Source of the DNA: Rhytidiadelphus loreus
Lineage: Eukaryota; Streptophyta; Bryopsida; Hypnales; Hylocomiaceae
DNA length: 64,000 nt
Assembly (NCBI GenBank): GCA_947034895.1
Contig: OX344763.1
Coordinates: 16,461,001-16,525,000 of the forward strand
Reading direction: 5' to 3'
Part shown: positions 12,129-23,498 of the stretch, in pieces
Position numbering within the stretch: position 1 is the first letter of the stretch
Layout of the letters: every line of letters starts with the position of its first letter
Translations under genes and position numbers: made by a program
The notes under the pieces: model-generated
Told to the model about the DNA's origin: nothing
The model's database searches: none
The model's input: the letters and a program-made list of their open reading frames with translations, nothing else

Positions 12129-14219
12129 AAAGGTAGTCACCAAAATACTACGATTATTAGACCAGTAGATGCATTCTTTGTTTCTATAGTTAACAATGCA
12201 GTCATCCATCATACCTTTCAAATTTGCAATGTTCTTATAGGATTAAGGCTCTAAAAATGTCCACCCCTCAATATGTTCAGTATTTGTACATTGATGAATG
12301 CAATTGGTACATTGATGAAACTAATATGTACCTTTGTGTTAAAGACACTTTTAGAAAATAGAGCCTAGTAGCTTTATGACCTCCTACCTTTATTTCTAAA
12401 AGATTTTGAACTACATAACTTCAATTGTTGTAGCCCACAATCTTGATTTAAACCCTCACACATTTGGGAATTATACAAGTATGTGAGGTGCACTAATATA
12501 GAAGTTTAGTTTATTTTGGATAAAATCAATATACTTTGTCTACACTATTTTCATTCTATCTCTAATATATATTGTCATTGTCATCTAATTTTCATATAAA
12601 ATCCATCCAAATTTTCAATTTAATTTTACCACAATCATCCAAATTTGTGTGAAGGGGTCTTCTTACACTAATTGAATAAACTTTTGTAGTTCACATTAGG
12701 TATGTACCATCACTTATGTATTATATAAAGATGTATAATATAGTGTAACTCATAAGAGAAAATTTAGTAATGATTTTTAGATTAAAATTGCAAACAATGA
12801 TTTATAGATAATATCCATACAATTGGATTCTACTATTGCAATAGATCAATATTTATCAGTCTAATTTGAAATCAAAATTTCAAAATTCGTTCTAGAATTG
12901 ATTATAGATTGAAAATTAGTGTTTTTGCATGACTTTTGCTTGCTTTGAGTTTATAATATAATCAATCATTTTGGTCAAGGACCACCTTAGTGAACTTCAT
13001 ATTTCAATAAAAATATGGATTATGATTCATTACATCTACTTTTTGATAAGACATGCTTCCATCTACCTATGTGCAAGGTGGAGCAAGACAGATGAAAGTT
13101 TTCCCCTCTTTCCTCCTCTTAATAGATGTAATGAATCCCCAATCAATATAGTATGAAGATTTTCTATAAAGTGAGATATAAAAGAATAATCTAGTGATGA
13201 AAATGGAATAGGGCACTAGAATCCAAATAAGAATCTATATGGTTGGATTTATGATTTTTTGGTGTAGTGTTTTATTATGATTCTTGAAATCATTAATCGT
13301 AAATTCTTCTTCAATTTCATTCTAATTTACCATAGATGATATGCATATGAATCTTGTTGCAATGAATTTGAAATTTTAATCCTTTAAAATTGCAAATTCC
13401 TCATTATTGAGGTTATTGTCAAAGGACCACAAATTATAGTGAAGAAACTAAATTTTTAAGCGACACATATTTGCAATTATTGAATTTTGGAATATGTGCA
13501 CAAAGAAATTTGGGAAATCCATGGAATTCAAAATTTGAATAGGATGGAGCATACAGATTGGAAGAGTTTGAAGATTGAATGATGATAGGCTCTTCTTGAA
13601 GAAGATGAAAGAAGATTGATTCTAATCATATGACTAGAGTGAAAGAAGAATATGTTGGAGATAGTTCTAGTATCTAAGCCACAAAAGGCGTAGGTAGTGG
13701 GTACTATCCTTGGTGCCTCCTTTTGAAGATAGACTCTCTTCCTTTCAAGGCTAATGTGTAGTACCCACCAACAAGTTTACATTCAATATTTCAAACTCTA
13801 AGTGCCACTCAAAATGAAGTGCAACTTTGATTGATCCTATTTCCTTCTCCAAATCTCCAAACTTTATGAAGCAACCATCTACTTCTTGAAAAAATAGTTA
13901 ACTACATGTTGTGTGTCATCTAAACACTAATTCAATCCACTTGTCTAGGAAAAATCAAATTGCTTCGATTACTAGTCAAGTCTTGTTTGAAGCTCCTATA
14001 TTATATAGACAACGTCAATGCTCCTCGCACCAACACAATTCAGATTTTTGTCAATTAGAGCTTTGTATATGGAGCTCTATCAACCTCTCAATGCAAAACA
14101 ATCATGCTTGGACCCAGCAATGTGGTAGCTTATGAATACATTGCATGTGTTTTGGTGAATAGGTACACTTCTAGAGACCAAGTTTGATTGTATGAGATTG
14201 TAAGTGTTCTTGATTGTAA
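12129..14219. other. AT-rich intergenic DNA, no gene seen
   Basis: Long AT-rich stretch with only short ORFs and no family-level similarity that I can recognise. The part from about 13900 may be the decayed 5' portion of the Tc1-type element whose transposase core starts near 14220, but I find no helix-turn-helix region and no terminal inverted repeat. Confidence 0.4.
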
Positions 14220-14877
14220 CAAGCAACTTTAGTGGTGGTGTAAGGTGTGTTTTAGAGCTATGAAGACTAGGAAAAATGTGACATGGATGGACAAATCTTC
14301 ATTCGAAACCGGAAAAAGATCAAGGCAAATAAAGGTATGGTGACGGTCACACAAACATTTCTATTTGGATTGTTTAGTGCCATCTTTTAAATTTGGTTGT
14401 TCATCGGTGATGGTATGGGGTGCATTCACCAACTTTGATAAGTGTCCTCTTGTTATAATGCCACTTGACAGACAGAGAAATAAGAACTTTGTTGATGTAG
14501 TCTATGAAAGTCAATTGAGTGGCTTCTATTCTCTGTACGATCGATCACCCTAAGACACTTATACTCATGGAAGATGGTGCCCTTGTCTACCATAGCAAAG
14601 ATTCAAGTGATTGGAAGCAAGCACGTGGCATGATTAAGCTTTCATGGCCTGCAAATTCGCATCACTTAAAACTCCATCGAAAACCTATATATGGAAGATT
14701 GTGAAAGACACCGTCCAAAATGAAGTGCTACCGCAAAACAAAGAAGAATTAGTCTAAACCATGCAAAAGGAATAGGAAGAAATGTCCCCATAGATGATTG
14801 AAGCTCTCCTTACTAGCATGCCTTACTGTACGAAGACCATAATCAAAGCTAATGGTGGTACTAGTACTAGATGGTAG
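14220..14877 (+). pseudogene. Tc1/mariner-type DD34E transposase pseudogene
   Basis: Remains of the catalytic half of a Tc1-like transposase (cut-and-paste DNA transposition). In order: a Trp/Cys-rich lead-in (WWCKVCF), NVTWMDKSSFE with the first Asp (codon at 14290), SVMVWGAFTNFDKCPLV, ILMEDGA with the second Asp (14573), and LSWPANS. A glutamate codon (GAA at 14679) follows in a shifted frame, 106 bases after the second Asp codon. That fits DD34E spacing plus one inserted base. The C-terminus is recognisable (NKEELV, EEMSP, MIEALLTSMP, TKTIIKANGG) but is broken by in-frame stops. At least two frameshifts and three stops make it dead. The N-terminal DNA-binding domain and TIRs were not found. 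Confidence 0.82.
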
Positions 14878-15180
14878 ATAGTTTCTCATAAAACACTATA
14901 CTCATATATAATTTCACAAGTTTCTTTTTGTAAATGCTCAATACATTAGCAAAGTAGACTTCATTATCTTTCCAACGTACTTTGCAGTTTGCGATTCGGC
15001 TCATTTTTGAGCACGTGGTGGCAGTTCGAAATTGGAGGTATTTGCTTTGTTTCTGTAAATCGAATGCTCTGAACTTAAACTTGTTAGTAGTGGGGTAGTG
15101 TACTTGAGCTTCCCAAATAGGGCTGAAAAAATCAGTTCTCCCTGGTAGCGAAGCTCTTGAGAATGAATTTAGGTACATCT
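14878..15180. other. Intergenic stretch, nothing recognised
   Basis: Follows the transposase pseudogene and may include its decayed 3' end. No TIR matching an upstream sequence was found. Composition rises in GC towards 15000. Confidence 0.35.
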
Positions 15181-15960
15181 TTGGACTAGATTCACACCCA
15201 CTTCGACACCCCCCGACGGCACCCATCGGGGGTGCCAACATACTTTGAGCGAGGTTAATTTTATTTTTTTTCCCTCTGGATTACAGACAACCATCATCAT
15301 AATTTTGCTTCCCTCGCTCACAGTCGTGTAAAAATCAACAACAAGGACGGATGTGATATTTGGCCCCTCATTGGTTTTTGATGGTCTCGCCCATTTAAGA
15401 CCCTGAGTGAGGTACTATAGTTAGGACCTCTATAAAGTGGACCAGTGTCCACCTTATTAGCATCCACCTCAGCGGAGCAGGTGGTGCAAGTTGCTTCATG
15501 AATTTCCTGCAGAAAACTTTTTTGGATATTATATTATTTTTTTTTCCAATTTTGGGGGTCGGTCCCAGCCAGGCAGTTGGATATTTTATGATGATGATGG
15601 ACAACTGCTCACCGCATCCCTCGGGGGAAAAGTGGGAAAAACGACGAAGGAGGCGGGCGGGCAAGTGAGCCCTAATTTACCCGTTTTCGACTTTTTGTAT
15701 GTCCGGCCGTCCCGGCTATATCCTGTCCTTACAGTCCTTCCGTAGTACAACATGGATTCTCTAAGGCAACCAATTGCACCACGGAACAAATGCCCATCCA
15801 AGTTGCAAGTTGCGTGCACTTGGACTTTCTTTCCTTCTTCTTGACATTGAAATGGAAGAAATTAGTTCGAGGGATTTGTCTCGATTTATGATTGTTGGTG
15901 TTTTTGTAATTGCCAGAATTTGAGAAGGCCACGACGGGTTAATTATGATGGAATTGATTG
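15181..15960. other. GC-richer island with hairpin, function unknown
   Basis: Markedly less AT-rich than its surroundings. It contains a GC-rich palindrome at 15207-15234 (arms CACCCCCCGA and TCGGGGGTG around a short loop), a stretch rich in CGG/CCG near 15600-15720, and a short ORF from an ATG at 15751. Several ORFs overlap on both strands, none recognisable. It could be a decayed gene or promoter, or an inserted GC-rich repeat. No firm call. Confidence 0.35.
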
Positions 15961-16552
15961 AAGTATGATTGAAGAATTTTAGTAGTCATGTAATTATTAA
16001 TCCCTATTATAGAGTCGCGAGAGTGCACCCCTTTTGGAAACTCTTGGAACTTTGGGCAAGTATCTATGACTCTCTATTTTTGTCGAATTTTTTTTTGTAA
16101 GATATGAAAATCGGTTGGCTTTCTTTTGGAAATATCATTTTTATTTCAATCGGTGCCTAGGAGCAAAAATTATGCTACAATAAGCCCAAAGTGGACGAGG
16201 GTGGGCAACAAACGAAAATTTGAAATTAACAAAATTTAAGTTTTTTTCTCTTTGTAGATTATATTTTTGTCTGTTTGGAAAGATAGGCTACGAGCAAACA
16301 AATTTGTTTTCTTCACTTTCAATGCTTATATCTTGTGCTTGATATGGTCAAAGATTTTGAAATTTCTTCTAGACATTCTCATACTAGACTATTGTAAGAT
16401 CCTACATTTGGATATGCAAAAGACAAAAAATGATTTAAAATTTTTCATTGTTTGCATTGAAAATGGTAGTTGTGAGTGGTTTTTGACAAAGAAATGACTC
16501 TAGGGACTAATTGATTGTGAGAGAATAGTGAATCAAAGTAACCCACTTATGG
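15961..16552. other. AT-rich DNA with inverted family C fragment
   Basis: About 16290-16515 matches 27800-28045 (words such as ttcactttcaatg, atatcttgt, gcaagatcctaca or its variants, gtttgcattgaaaatg). It corresponds to the reverse of the 5' part of the element at 18682-19357, so it is a truncated, inverted family C copy. No gene. Confidence 0.45.
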
Positions 16553-16981
16553 TAAGGTAACTACACCTAATTTCAACTCCTTTCTAAAATCACCCCTTCC
16601 AAATTCATGTCTAAGATGTACTCCCATTATTCATGGTAGTCTGAAGTCGCTTTTTAAAACACCTATTTTTAGCACTTTGAATATTCATAGTTTATTCATA
16701 CAATGTCCAAAAATCACATTCTTAGAGAATCTAGAATCCCCTTGTAACTACCAACAAGCCCACCACAACCAAGCCCCCAACATGGTATTTTTTGGGGTCG
16801 CATGTTAACTTGCTAGCTTCGTTGCGTAGGCCAAGTTTTGCAACACAGAGGCCAAAAAATTTGACAAAGTCGAGTGAATTTCACTCAAAACAAAAACACT
16901 ACCCTGCAATAAGTTTTTCAATACAATAATAGGAACCATGATGAATTGCTTATTCAGGCAATTTCAAGTGTAGTTACCTTA
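16553..16981. mobile_element. Family B TIR element, 429 bp
   Basis: Left end TAAGGTAACTACACCTAAT, right end the inverse (..AGTGTAGTTACCTTA). The first 14 bases of the two ends match exactly. The interior has no ORF. Relatives: 4956-5228 (PTST intron), 33562-34379 and about 51045-51240. No convincing target-site duplication was seen. Confidence 0.62.
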
Positions 16982-17062
16982 TTTGCCTTGTGAAAGTCGT
17001 TTTTATCACAGCCATCTTCAAACCAAGCTTCTTGTAAACCTCTTCATAACCTGGAGTAGCAT

Positions 17063-17341
17063 GTAAGGTAGGTACACCTAAAATGGCACCTGACCTAAAA
17101 GCGCCATCTAGAACAAGTATACATTTTCAAAATCAGTCATCTTCACAGGTTGTAGATGGCGCTTTCAAAAACTGACTTTGACTACTAATAACTTTTGCAC
17201 ACAGTATTCAAATCTTATGTTTTTTGGTGCGTTGGAATGTGCTTGTTCTTGCCCACACAACTAAATCAAAATCTAATAAGCCTAACAACAATAACTATAC
17301 ACAATGCCAATAAGTGGCGCTTTTAGGTATACCCACCTTAC
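17063..17341. mobile_element. TIR element related to families A and B, 279 bp
   Basis: Left end GTAAGGTAGGTACACCTAAA. Right end, reverse complemented, reads GTAAGGTGGGTATACCTAAA. Further inside, both ends continue into a motif of type GCGCCA/GGCACC. It is non-coding. The TAAGGTA start links it with families A and B. Confidence 0.6.
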
Positions 17342-17580
17342 TGTCATTGCCTTGGCTCTACGGTAATTTAGATGGTGTAGAATATTCTACATTCAACACT
17401 AATTCATCACTAGCTAAGTGGACAGGTGGAGGCTCAATGTGATGAGCAAGTTGCATGAAGGAAAGGCAGTGTGCATGAACGTTATGTTCCTTTTGCAATG
17501 TGGATGTGAACGAATGAGCATTTGGAATAATTTCTCTCTCATGGACGGACACTGATGTGAATGCATTATGCTATTCTATT
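17342..17580. repeat. Repeat module with a conserved reading frame (copy 1)
   Basis: Reverse complement of the module at 35832-36010. Read on the minus strand it encodes HHIEPPPVHLASDE..NVEYSTPS; the other copy (read on plus) encodes SHIEPPPVHLATDE..CVEYSVPS. A weaker third copy lies near 2540-2625 (LATDGVKYST). The shared frame suggests descent from a coding sequence, but none of the copies is an intact gene. Confidence 0.5.
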
Positions 17581-17799
17581 CTATATGGAAAAGGTCCATC
17601 AAATTAAGAAATTATATGGGCAAGACTTAGTCCTTCCTGAGTTGAACTTGCCCCCCCCCCTTGACAAGTTTTGAAGAATGAGACAATTTTTGACACTTTT
17701 CCATGTTGCAAAAACTGTCAAAAACACAACACTCTGTTTTCAGTTGCTAGTGTCTGTCAGCACTTTTCTATCCCAATGATAAAATTTGCCTTTCTCGTT

Positions 17800-18374
17800 G
17801 TAAGGTAGGAGGGGTCCGTAATAAAAGTGCTGAGGCTCCAAAAGTGGATGTCGTCCTCAGAGGTACAATTTGGCTTTCTCATTGCATCAGTAATGTACAA
17901 ATAGTGAACATCTCAGGAGGTGAGTGGACTTATTTAGTGACAACTGCATTTCAACTTCAAAAATTCATAACTAAAATAGAAGACCCCATAGTCGACCGAA
18001 TAAGCAATTGGAGACATTCTAGGATAGTACAAGGCAAACCAAATATTTTCAGAGGTGTAGGGATAGAAATGAGGAGGATTGCAAAAACTTTGGTAATTTT
18101 ATCACTTGAATTGAAATTACTATGAATTTTGAAAGGCAAAAAGTGCTCTTGACTTGTTGCCAATCTATAGACTCTCCTAATTTTAATCACTCAAAAACTA
18201 CCTTCTTATTTATAGCTTTCTACTTTCTGACTCACTAATTTGGGACATATGTCAATAACTTATAAGTCCCAATTTTGAAATGGAGAAAAAAAAACATTTT
18301 TGCTATGGTTGGAAATCAATCAATCTATAGGTTGGTTATTGGACCTTGGTGGGGAATGAGTGCTTCTACCTTAC
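17800..18374. mobile_element. Family A TIR element containing module F
   Basis: Left end GTAAGGTAGGAGGGGTCC, right end the inverse of GTAAGGTAGAAGCACTC. It contains the family A core (catttcaacttcaaaaattc) and, at 17985-18300, a module also present at 2180-2470. No intact ORF. The element is composite or an internally deleted longer transposon. Confidence 0.5.
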
Positions 18375-18681
18375 TTCCCTGAAGCTTCAACAAATATGAG
18401 ATGACTTGGGTTAGATGATACCAATTCCATTTGTCTTTCAAGGAAAATTTACTGTGAAATATATTTCAAGAAGCCATCTAACCTCCCCAAATTAATTTTC
18501 AGCTTTTAAAATGGTTGTTTTAAGGACCTCGTACCTTAGATTTCATGCTTGCTAAGCTCTCTAAAGCACTGACTATCATGCCTATAGAAAGGCGATGCTA
18601 TTAAGACTTTGTTTTCAAGACAATCATTGATTGTATCCCTATGGCTAATTGGACATTGGAATTCCCATAATGAAATTTGTT

Positions 18682-19357
18682 TTTAACCCCTAAAGTCCCA
18701 AGGCCTTTTTTTCATCAAATTCTACTCAAAATTGTCATTTTTATTGCAAGGTTAAAAAAAAATTAGGATTTCTTTTTTGCATAACCATAGAATCTTGCAC
18801 TAGACAAGTATAAAAATGTGTGGAAGAAATTTATAAAACTTTGACTACTTGGATTGCAAGATATTTGCATTTGAAGCGAAGAAAGACCATTTTGGGGGCA
18901 ATTTGTCTAACTAGTTTTTAGACTTTGAATCTTTTTAGCTTAAAATATTTGCACTACACATGCTAAATTTTTAAAAATTCATATTGAAGAATTGAATTGA
19001 AAGTCTAGAAAAAAAATTCAAAGAAAATACACACTTGATTTTCATTCATTAGAAAATTGTTAAGTAGAAGTAGGTATGAGACTGAATAAAAAACTAAATC
19101 ATTAATTATAGCTCTAAGATGGATGTGAATTTTTTGTGTTGCCCAAGAATAACCATTTTGGACCTAGGGTAGCATAACTTTTGCTTTGGGGCACCAATTG
19201 GAATAAATGTTATATTCCCATTAAAACTGATGTGTTTTCTTATCTCTCATCTTATCTTAAAAAAAATTCAAAAAATCACGATGAAAATTGAGACCACAGA
19301 AGCCTATCCAAAATCCATTTTGTCCTCCAAGGTGACAATGGGACTTCAGGGGTTAAA
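18682..19357. mobile_element. Family C TIR element, 676 bp
   Basis: Left end TTAACCCCTAAAGTCCCA, right end the inverse of TTAACCCCTGAAGTCCCA, so the TIRs are about 18 bp with one mismatch. The core includes ttggattgcaagatatttgc, as in the longer copies at 29109 and 36530. No ORF of note. Confidence 0.62.
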
Positions 19358-21291
19358 TCTTTTTAGAAGGATTATAATTATACCAAAACTCTCTTGAAAT
19401 GACAAGCATGAAGGTTGATCTTCATTTTTGTTTCCAAATCACCCACTTTACCTAGTATATTGATAATGAAACTCAATATTAATTGCACTAATTGATTTGA
19501 AAATCCTATAAATTTTACTCTTGATGAAGATTTTTATCAACTATATTTATAGAGCCCTTCCTCTTTGAATAGTATCTATGCTCTTGGTCTTGGTATCAAT
19601 CCACGCTCTTGGTAAAAAATTTCATTTAGAGTGAAAACTTATAGCATTTAAAAATCAATTATTGCAATTCAATTAGGATCTCCAAAGTAATAACACTAAC
19701 TTCCACTAATTTAGGAATTATCCAAAATGTGAAATGCACTATTATAGAAGTCTGTAATATTTTTAATGAAATCATTATAGTGTAGTCTATATTATCTCAA
19801 TTGGTAATTAGATTTCATTAAACTTCATCTACATGCATACAAAGTTCATTTGGTTTAGTTTAGATTAACCTATTTTCATCTTAAATTCATCCAAGTGTCA
19901 CACTAAATAGGCTACACTCATCCAAGTTAGTATGGGACATCACACATGTTAAAACTCTATACTATTCAAACTCTCATACTAGTTGAATAAAATTGTGTAG
20001 TGAATATTGGTAGTCATGAAATGCTATTGTTAAACATTAATCTTTCAACATCATAATTGCTAAAAAATACATTGAAAAATAACCATAAGAACTAGTTGTG
20101 ATGTTTAAAGACTCCAACATTCATATTCCGGATGATGAACAAAGTCCTTTGTGGCAATGTTTGTAAAACTAACTTCTCATTCATCCAAAATAATACTTGA
20201 GTTTTTAGGACAAAGGCAACCTTCTTTGACAACCAATTTGATGAAATTGAAGTAAATGATATATCCATACAAAAAATTACAAAAATGAGCAAAATTTCAA
20301 AAAAGAATAGAGGTGCTAAAGTATTCACCCCTAAAAAATTTCATTGAGTAAAATGCTTTATTGCATTTTTAGGCAAGCTCCTGTAAATGCAATTATTGAC
20401 TATGTTTTTTGAATTTTTTTGTAGAGTGTGGATTGCTTCTAGCTTTCTAATGAGACACTTTGCAAGAAAAAATAAATTTGTGTTTAGAGATTTATGATTT
20501 TTTTAAAATTTCAATTAACTCTTGGGCAACTAAAAACAATAAATTTGAAAAATAAATAAATATAAAAAATTTGCAGAATAGATTTGTATCTATAAGGAAT
20601 TTTTTTTATTCATTCCATTCTAATGAATGAGGATAAAGATATGAGAATGTTTTTGGTGCATGCAACAATGAAATGTTCCAAGAAAATCCCTTTGAATTTT
20701 GTTTCTTAACTCAATTTTCACAATTTTTGAAAATGGAGAAGAGTTTAGCGTTTAGGTGGCTTTGTACAACATTTGTCACTGTTGGGATTGGCTTGATTCA
20801 ATTCCTTGTTAGATTTGTTATCAATTAATTAATTTTACTACCTTATACATCCTTTCACATAATGATTATCTAAAGGATGAATATGAAAAGGGTTAGGTCT
20901 TGAATTTGTTTCATACATTTCCAACTCAATTGTCTAACATAAAACAAATTATTTAGGTAGCAGAAGACAAGCATTTTTTCTTCAAAAGTTTAATTCAAAG
21001 TTGAAATTTCAACTTTTGAAACAATTGACTTTACTATAGACTTTGAACATTTTGATCTTAGAAATGCTAAAGAATTAGTTTGTAAAAATTGATGGACAAA
21101 TAGACATTCAAGTTAGGTACAAGATTTTGCAATTAGAAGTTGCAAAAGAGACCATACAAATAATTGACTACACCAGCTTGTTTTCAACATGTTTTGTTCT
21201 ATAACAATTTTGCTCAAAAACATCCAAAGAACTTTAGAGACTTTGCAGTAGTCAACTCAACAAGAGCATCTTTCAAAAGTTGGGACCTAAC
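19358..21291. other. AT-rich DNA with repeat copies
   Basis: About 19475-19650 is a diverged relative of the MITE at 9052-9273. About 20098-20342 matches 36078-36330 (words such as ccggatgatgaa / ctggacgatgaa, cttctcattcatc, aatacttga). The remainder is AT-rich with no recognisable gene. Confidence 0.45.
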
Positions 21292-21620
21292 TTAAGGTAG
21301 GGTACTTTGTAAGTGCCCTTGCTTTAAATATGACCACTAACACATAAATAACTACATTTTGCTTTCTTTAATGTACCAAGCAATGTACCAATTGTATACA
21401 TTTAAGGAGGTGGTTGCTTTCAATGATTTGCATTTCAACTTCAGAAATTCGTAATCAATTCCACAAAGGTCCAAAAAGTATGAAATGACTTGGATTAGAT
21501 GTTGATTCAATTTTTCTTCCTACAGAAATTTACTAAATTTTTTTTCAAGGAGTTTAGCTCCTCCTCCCCCAGAAATGCAATTAGCTCTTACAAGGTTGCT
21601 TTACAAGCAATCTACCTTAA
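21292..21620. mobile_element. Family A TIR element, 329 bp
   Basis: Left end TTAAGGTAGGGTACTTTG, right end ..AAGCAATCTACCTTAA. The core has the family A words atttcaacttcagaaattcg and atgaaatgacttggattag. It is non-coding. Confidence 0.55.
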
Positions 21621-23183
21621 TTCTTCAAGGACCAAGGGGACACAATTTTGTAAACTAGGACCTTGTAGAGTAACAAGTTTACATACTTATTTCATTTAAG
21701 ACATACTTGTTCGAATTTTCTAATTTTCAAAATTTGAATGTGAGAAGTATTTAAGAATTTATTTAGGAAATGTAATCTAACAGAAAAAGAGAGCAAACAT
21801 AATGTTTCTCCAATGAAAGGGATAGTAGGGATGGGAAAAAATATTTTTTTGGACATTTCTAATCTTTCTTTTACACGGTTTGGAGAAAGAAAAATTTCAA
21901 TTCTTCTTTTTAGCAATTTAAAAAATAAAAGGTTTGAGAATACAAAATAATTAGGATGATTCAAACAATACAATAATAATGCCAATTGTAAAATTTCAAA
22001 AATTGATGCATAGGATCCAATTTGGTTAGTTTTTGCTTTCTACTCCTATTTGAAAATGTGTACAAATTGGAGAGAGTTTTTTTATTTCTAAATTTTTAAA
22101 ATTAAAGAATACTACATTTGCCTTAGATTACAATACAATTCTTTTGGGGTGGGTGGGTGGGTGGTGGTGGTGTAAAAAAGCATTATTCAACTTCTTATAA
22201 TTTTTCTTCTCCCAAAGTTGCATTTTTTGCCTTTAAAGTTGATCATCCAAAATTGTTATAATCTATAAATCCAATGGTCAAAATTTTCCACAATTAATTC
22301 TATGCATACTAGACAAATTAATATTTATTTTTGTAAAATTAAAATTAAAAATTCAATCACATCCATGTACAAAAAAATATCAAAGTAGAACAATTCATTG
22401 AATACCTCCATTGTCAAAAAGTTATTGTACCATGAATGTGCACCCCATGACAACAAATATTCTCCCATTTGAATTCCAAAAAAACATTAGTATTAACTCT
22501 CTTGTTGAACTCAAAGTGAATATTTTAACACGAAAACAATTGTCCAATCACTCTAGTCCTACAAATTCATATCTTAAGTTAGACTATATTTGTTTGTTCG
22601 TCTCTTATGGTGAGATCTCTGAAATCATTCATCCCCTAGTTACATTCTTGGTATTGTCAAAGAGCTCACTGTTAGGAGGGGTGCACGGACATTCTTTCAT
22701 GGCATTCGATTTTAAGGTAGAGGGCTCAAAAATAGTTCGGGCATTAAGATCCACCCCTTTAAACGTGCATAAACAGTACAGAGGTTGTCTAAAATGGAAC
22801 TAATTAGTTGGGGTGAGAAGTTGAGGTCCCAAGTGTGTGGTTTTTGAATGTGAATGAGTCAAAAGGGGTCACAATAATGTATGCTTCTCGCTCAAATTTG
22901 AATGCTTCAAGAGGTGAAGGAAAAATGCAAGTGCAGTTATTGAATTCCATTAAATTTCAATTTACAATAGGAAGTTTGACACGGAAAGCAGTTTGTGTAC
23001 AATACATCCTCGAATTAGCAAGGATTTTTGTAATTTTTCCTTCTTGCTTGTTTATAGACTTTCTGTAGACACATTTAGGCATTGATGTGAACGTCCAGTG
23101 CATCCTATTACCCAATTTTTGCAGTGACTTCCTCAATTCACAAACATGTTTCTATTCATTATGGTTGCACTCTATGAGCAAAA
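21621..23183. other. AT-rich intergenic DNA, no supported gene
   Basis: Contains a GGGT/GGT microsatellite at about 22146-22172. A 130-codon ORF at 22411-22803 (first ATG at 22432) has no recognisable motif. In DNA this AT-rich I treat it as unsupported. Confidence 0.4.
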
Positions 23184-23498
23184 ACATTAGAAGAAGTTTG
23201 ATGGGCATTAGAAGACCGTTCCGGACCTGTTTCCGCGGCAGCAGCGAACACGGCAGGCGAACGGGCTATCAGAAATTTATTTATTTTTTCAAAAAAAATA
23301 ATTAAAAAATAAAAAATTTAAAGTTCCTAATATATGAATAAACGTTCAATTTTTATTTTTATTTTTTATTTTTAAATCTAGTTGGCAGCCTCTCAGCCAC
23401 GTCGGACTACACTGCTGGCAGTAGTTCCGACGCTGCCGGACTTGTTCCCTGCTGCGGGAACTTGAGGCCTTCTAATGGCCTCAAATTTTTTCTAATGT
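23184..23498. mobile_element. Family D TIR element with GC-rich arms, 315 bp
   Basis: Left end ACATTAGAAGAAGTTTGATG, continuing GGCATTAGAAG. Right end is the inverse of ACATTAGAAAAAATTTGAGG, continuing CCATTAGAAGG. So the TIR is about 33 bp with an internal repeat of the CATTAGAAG word. The subterminal regions are GC-rich (ccgcggcagcagcg; gctgccggacttg) and the centre is almost pure A/T. It is non-coding. Relatives lie near 26428-26700 and 56316-56572. Confidence 0.6.

Noticed and set aside
22411..22803. 130-codon plus-strand ORF
   Set aside because: The DNA is very AT-rich, there is no family motif or supporting neighbour, and a chance ORF of this length is plausible in 64 kb.
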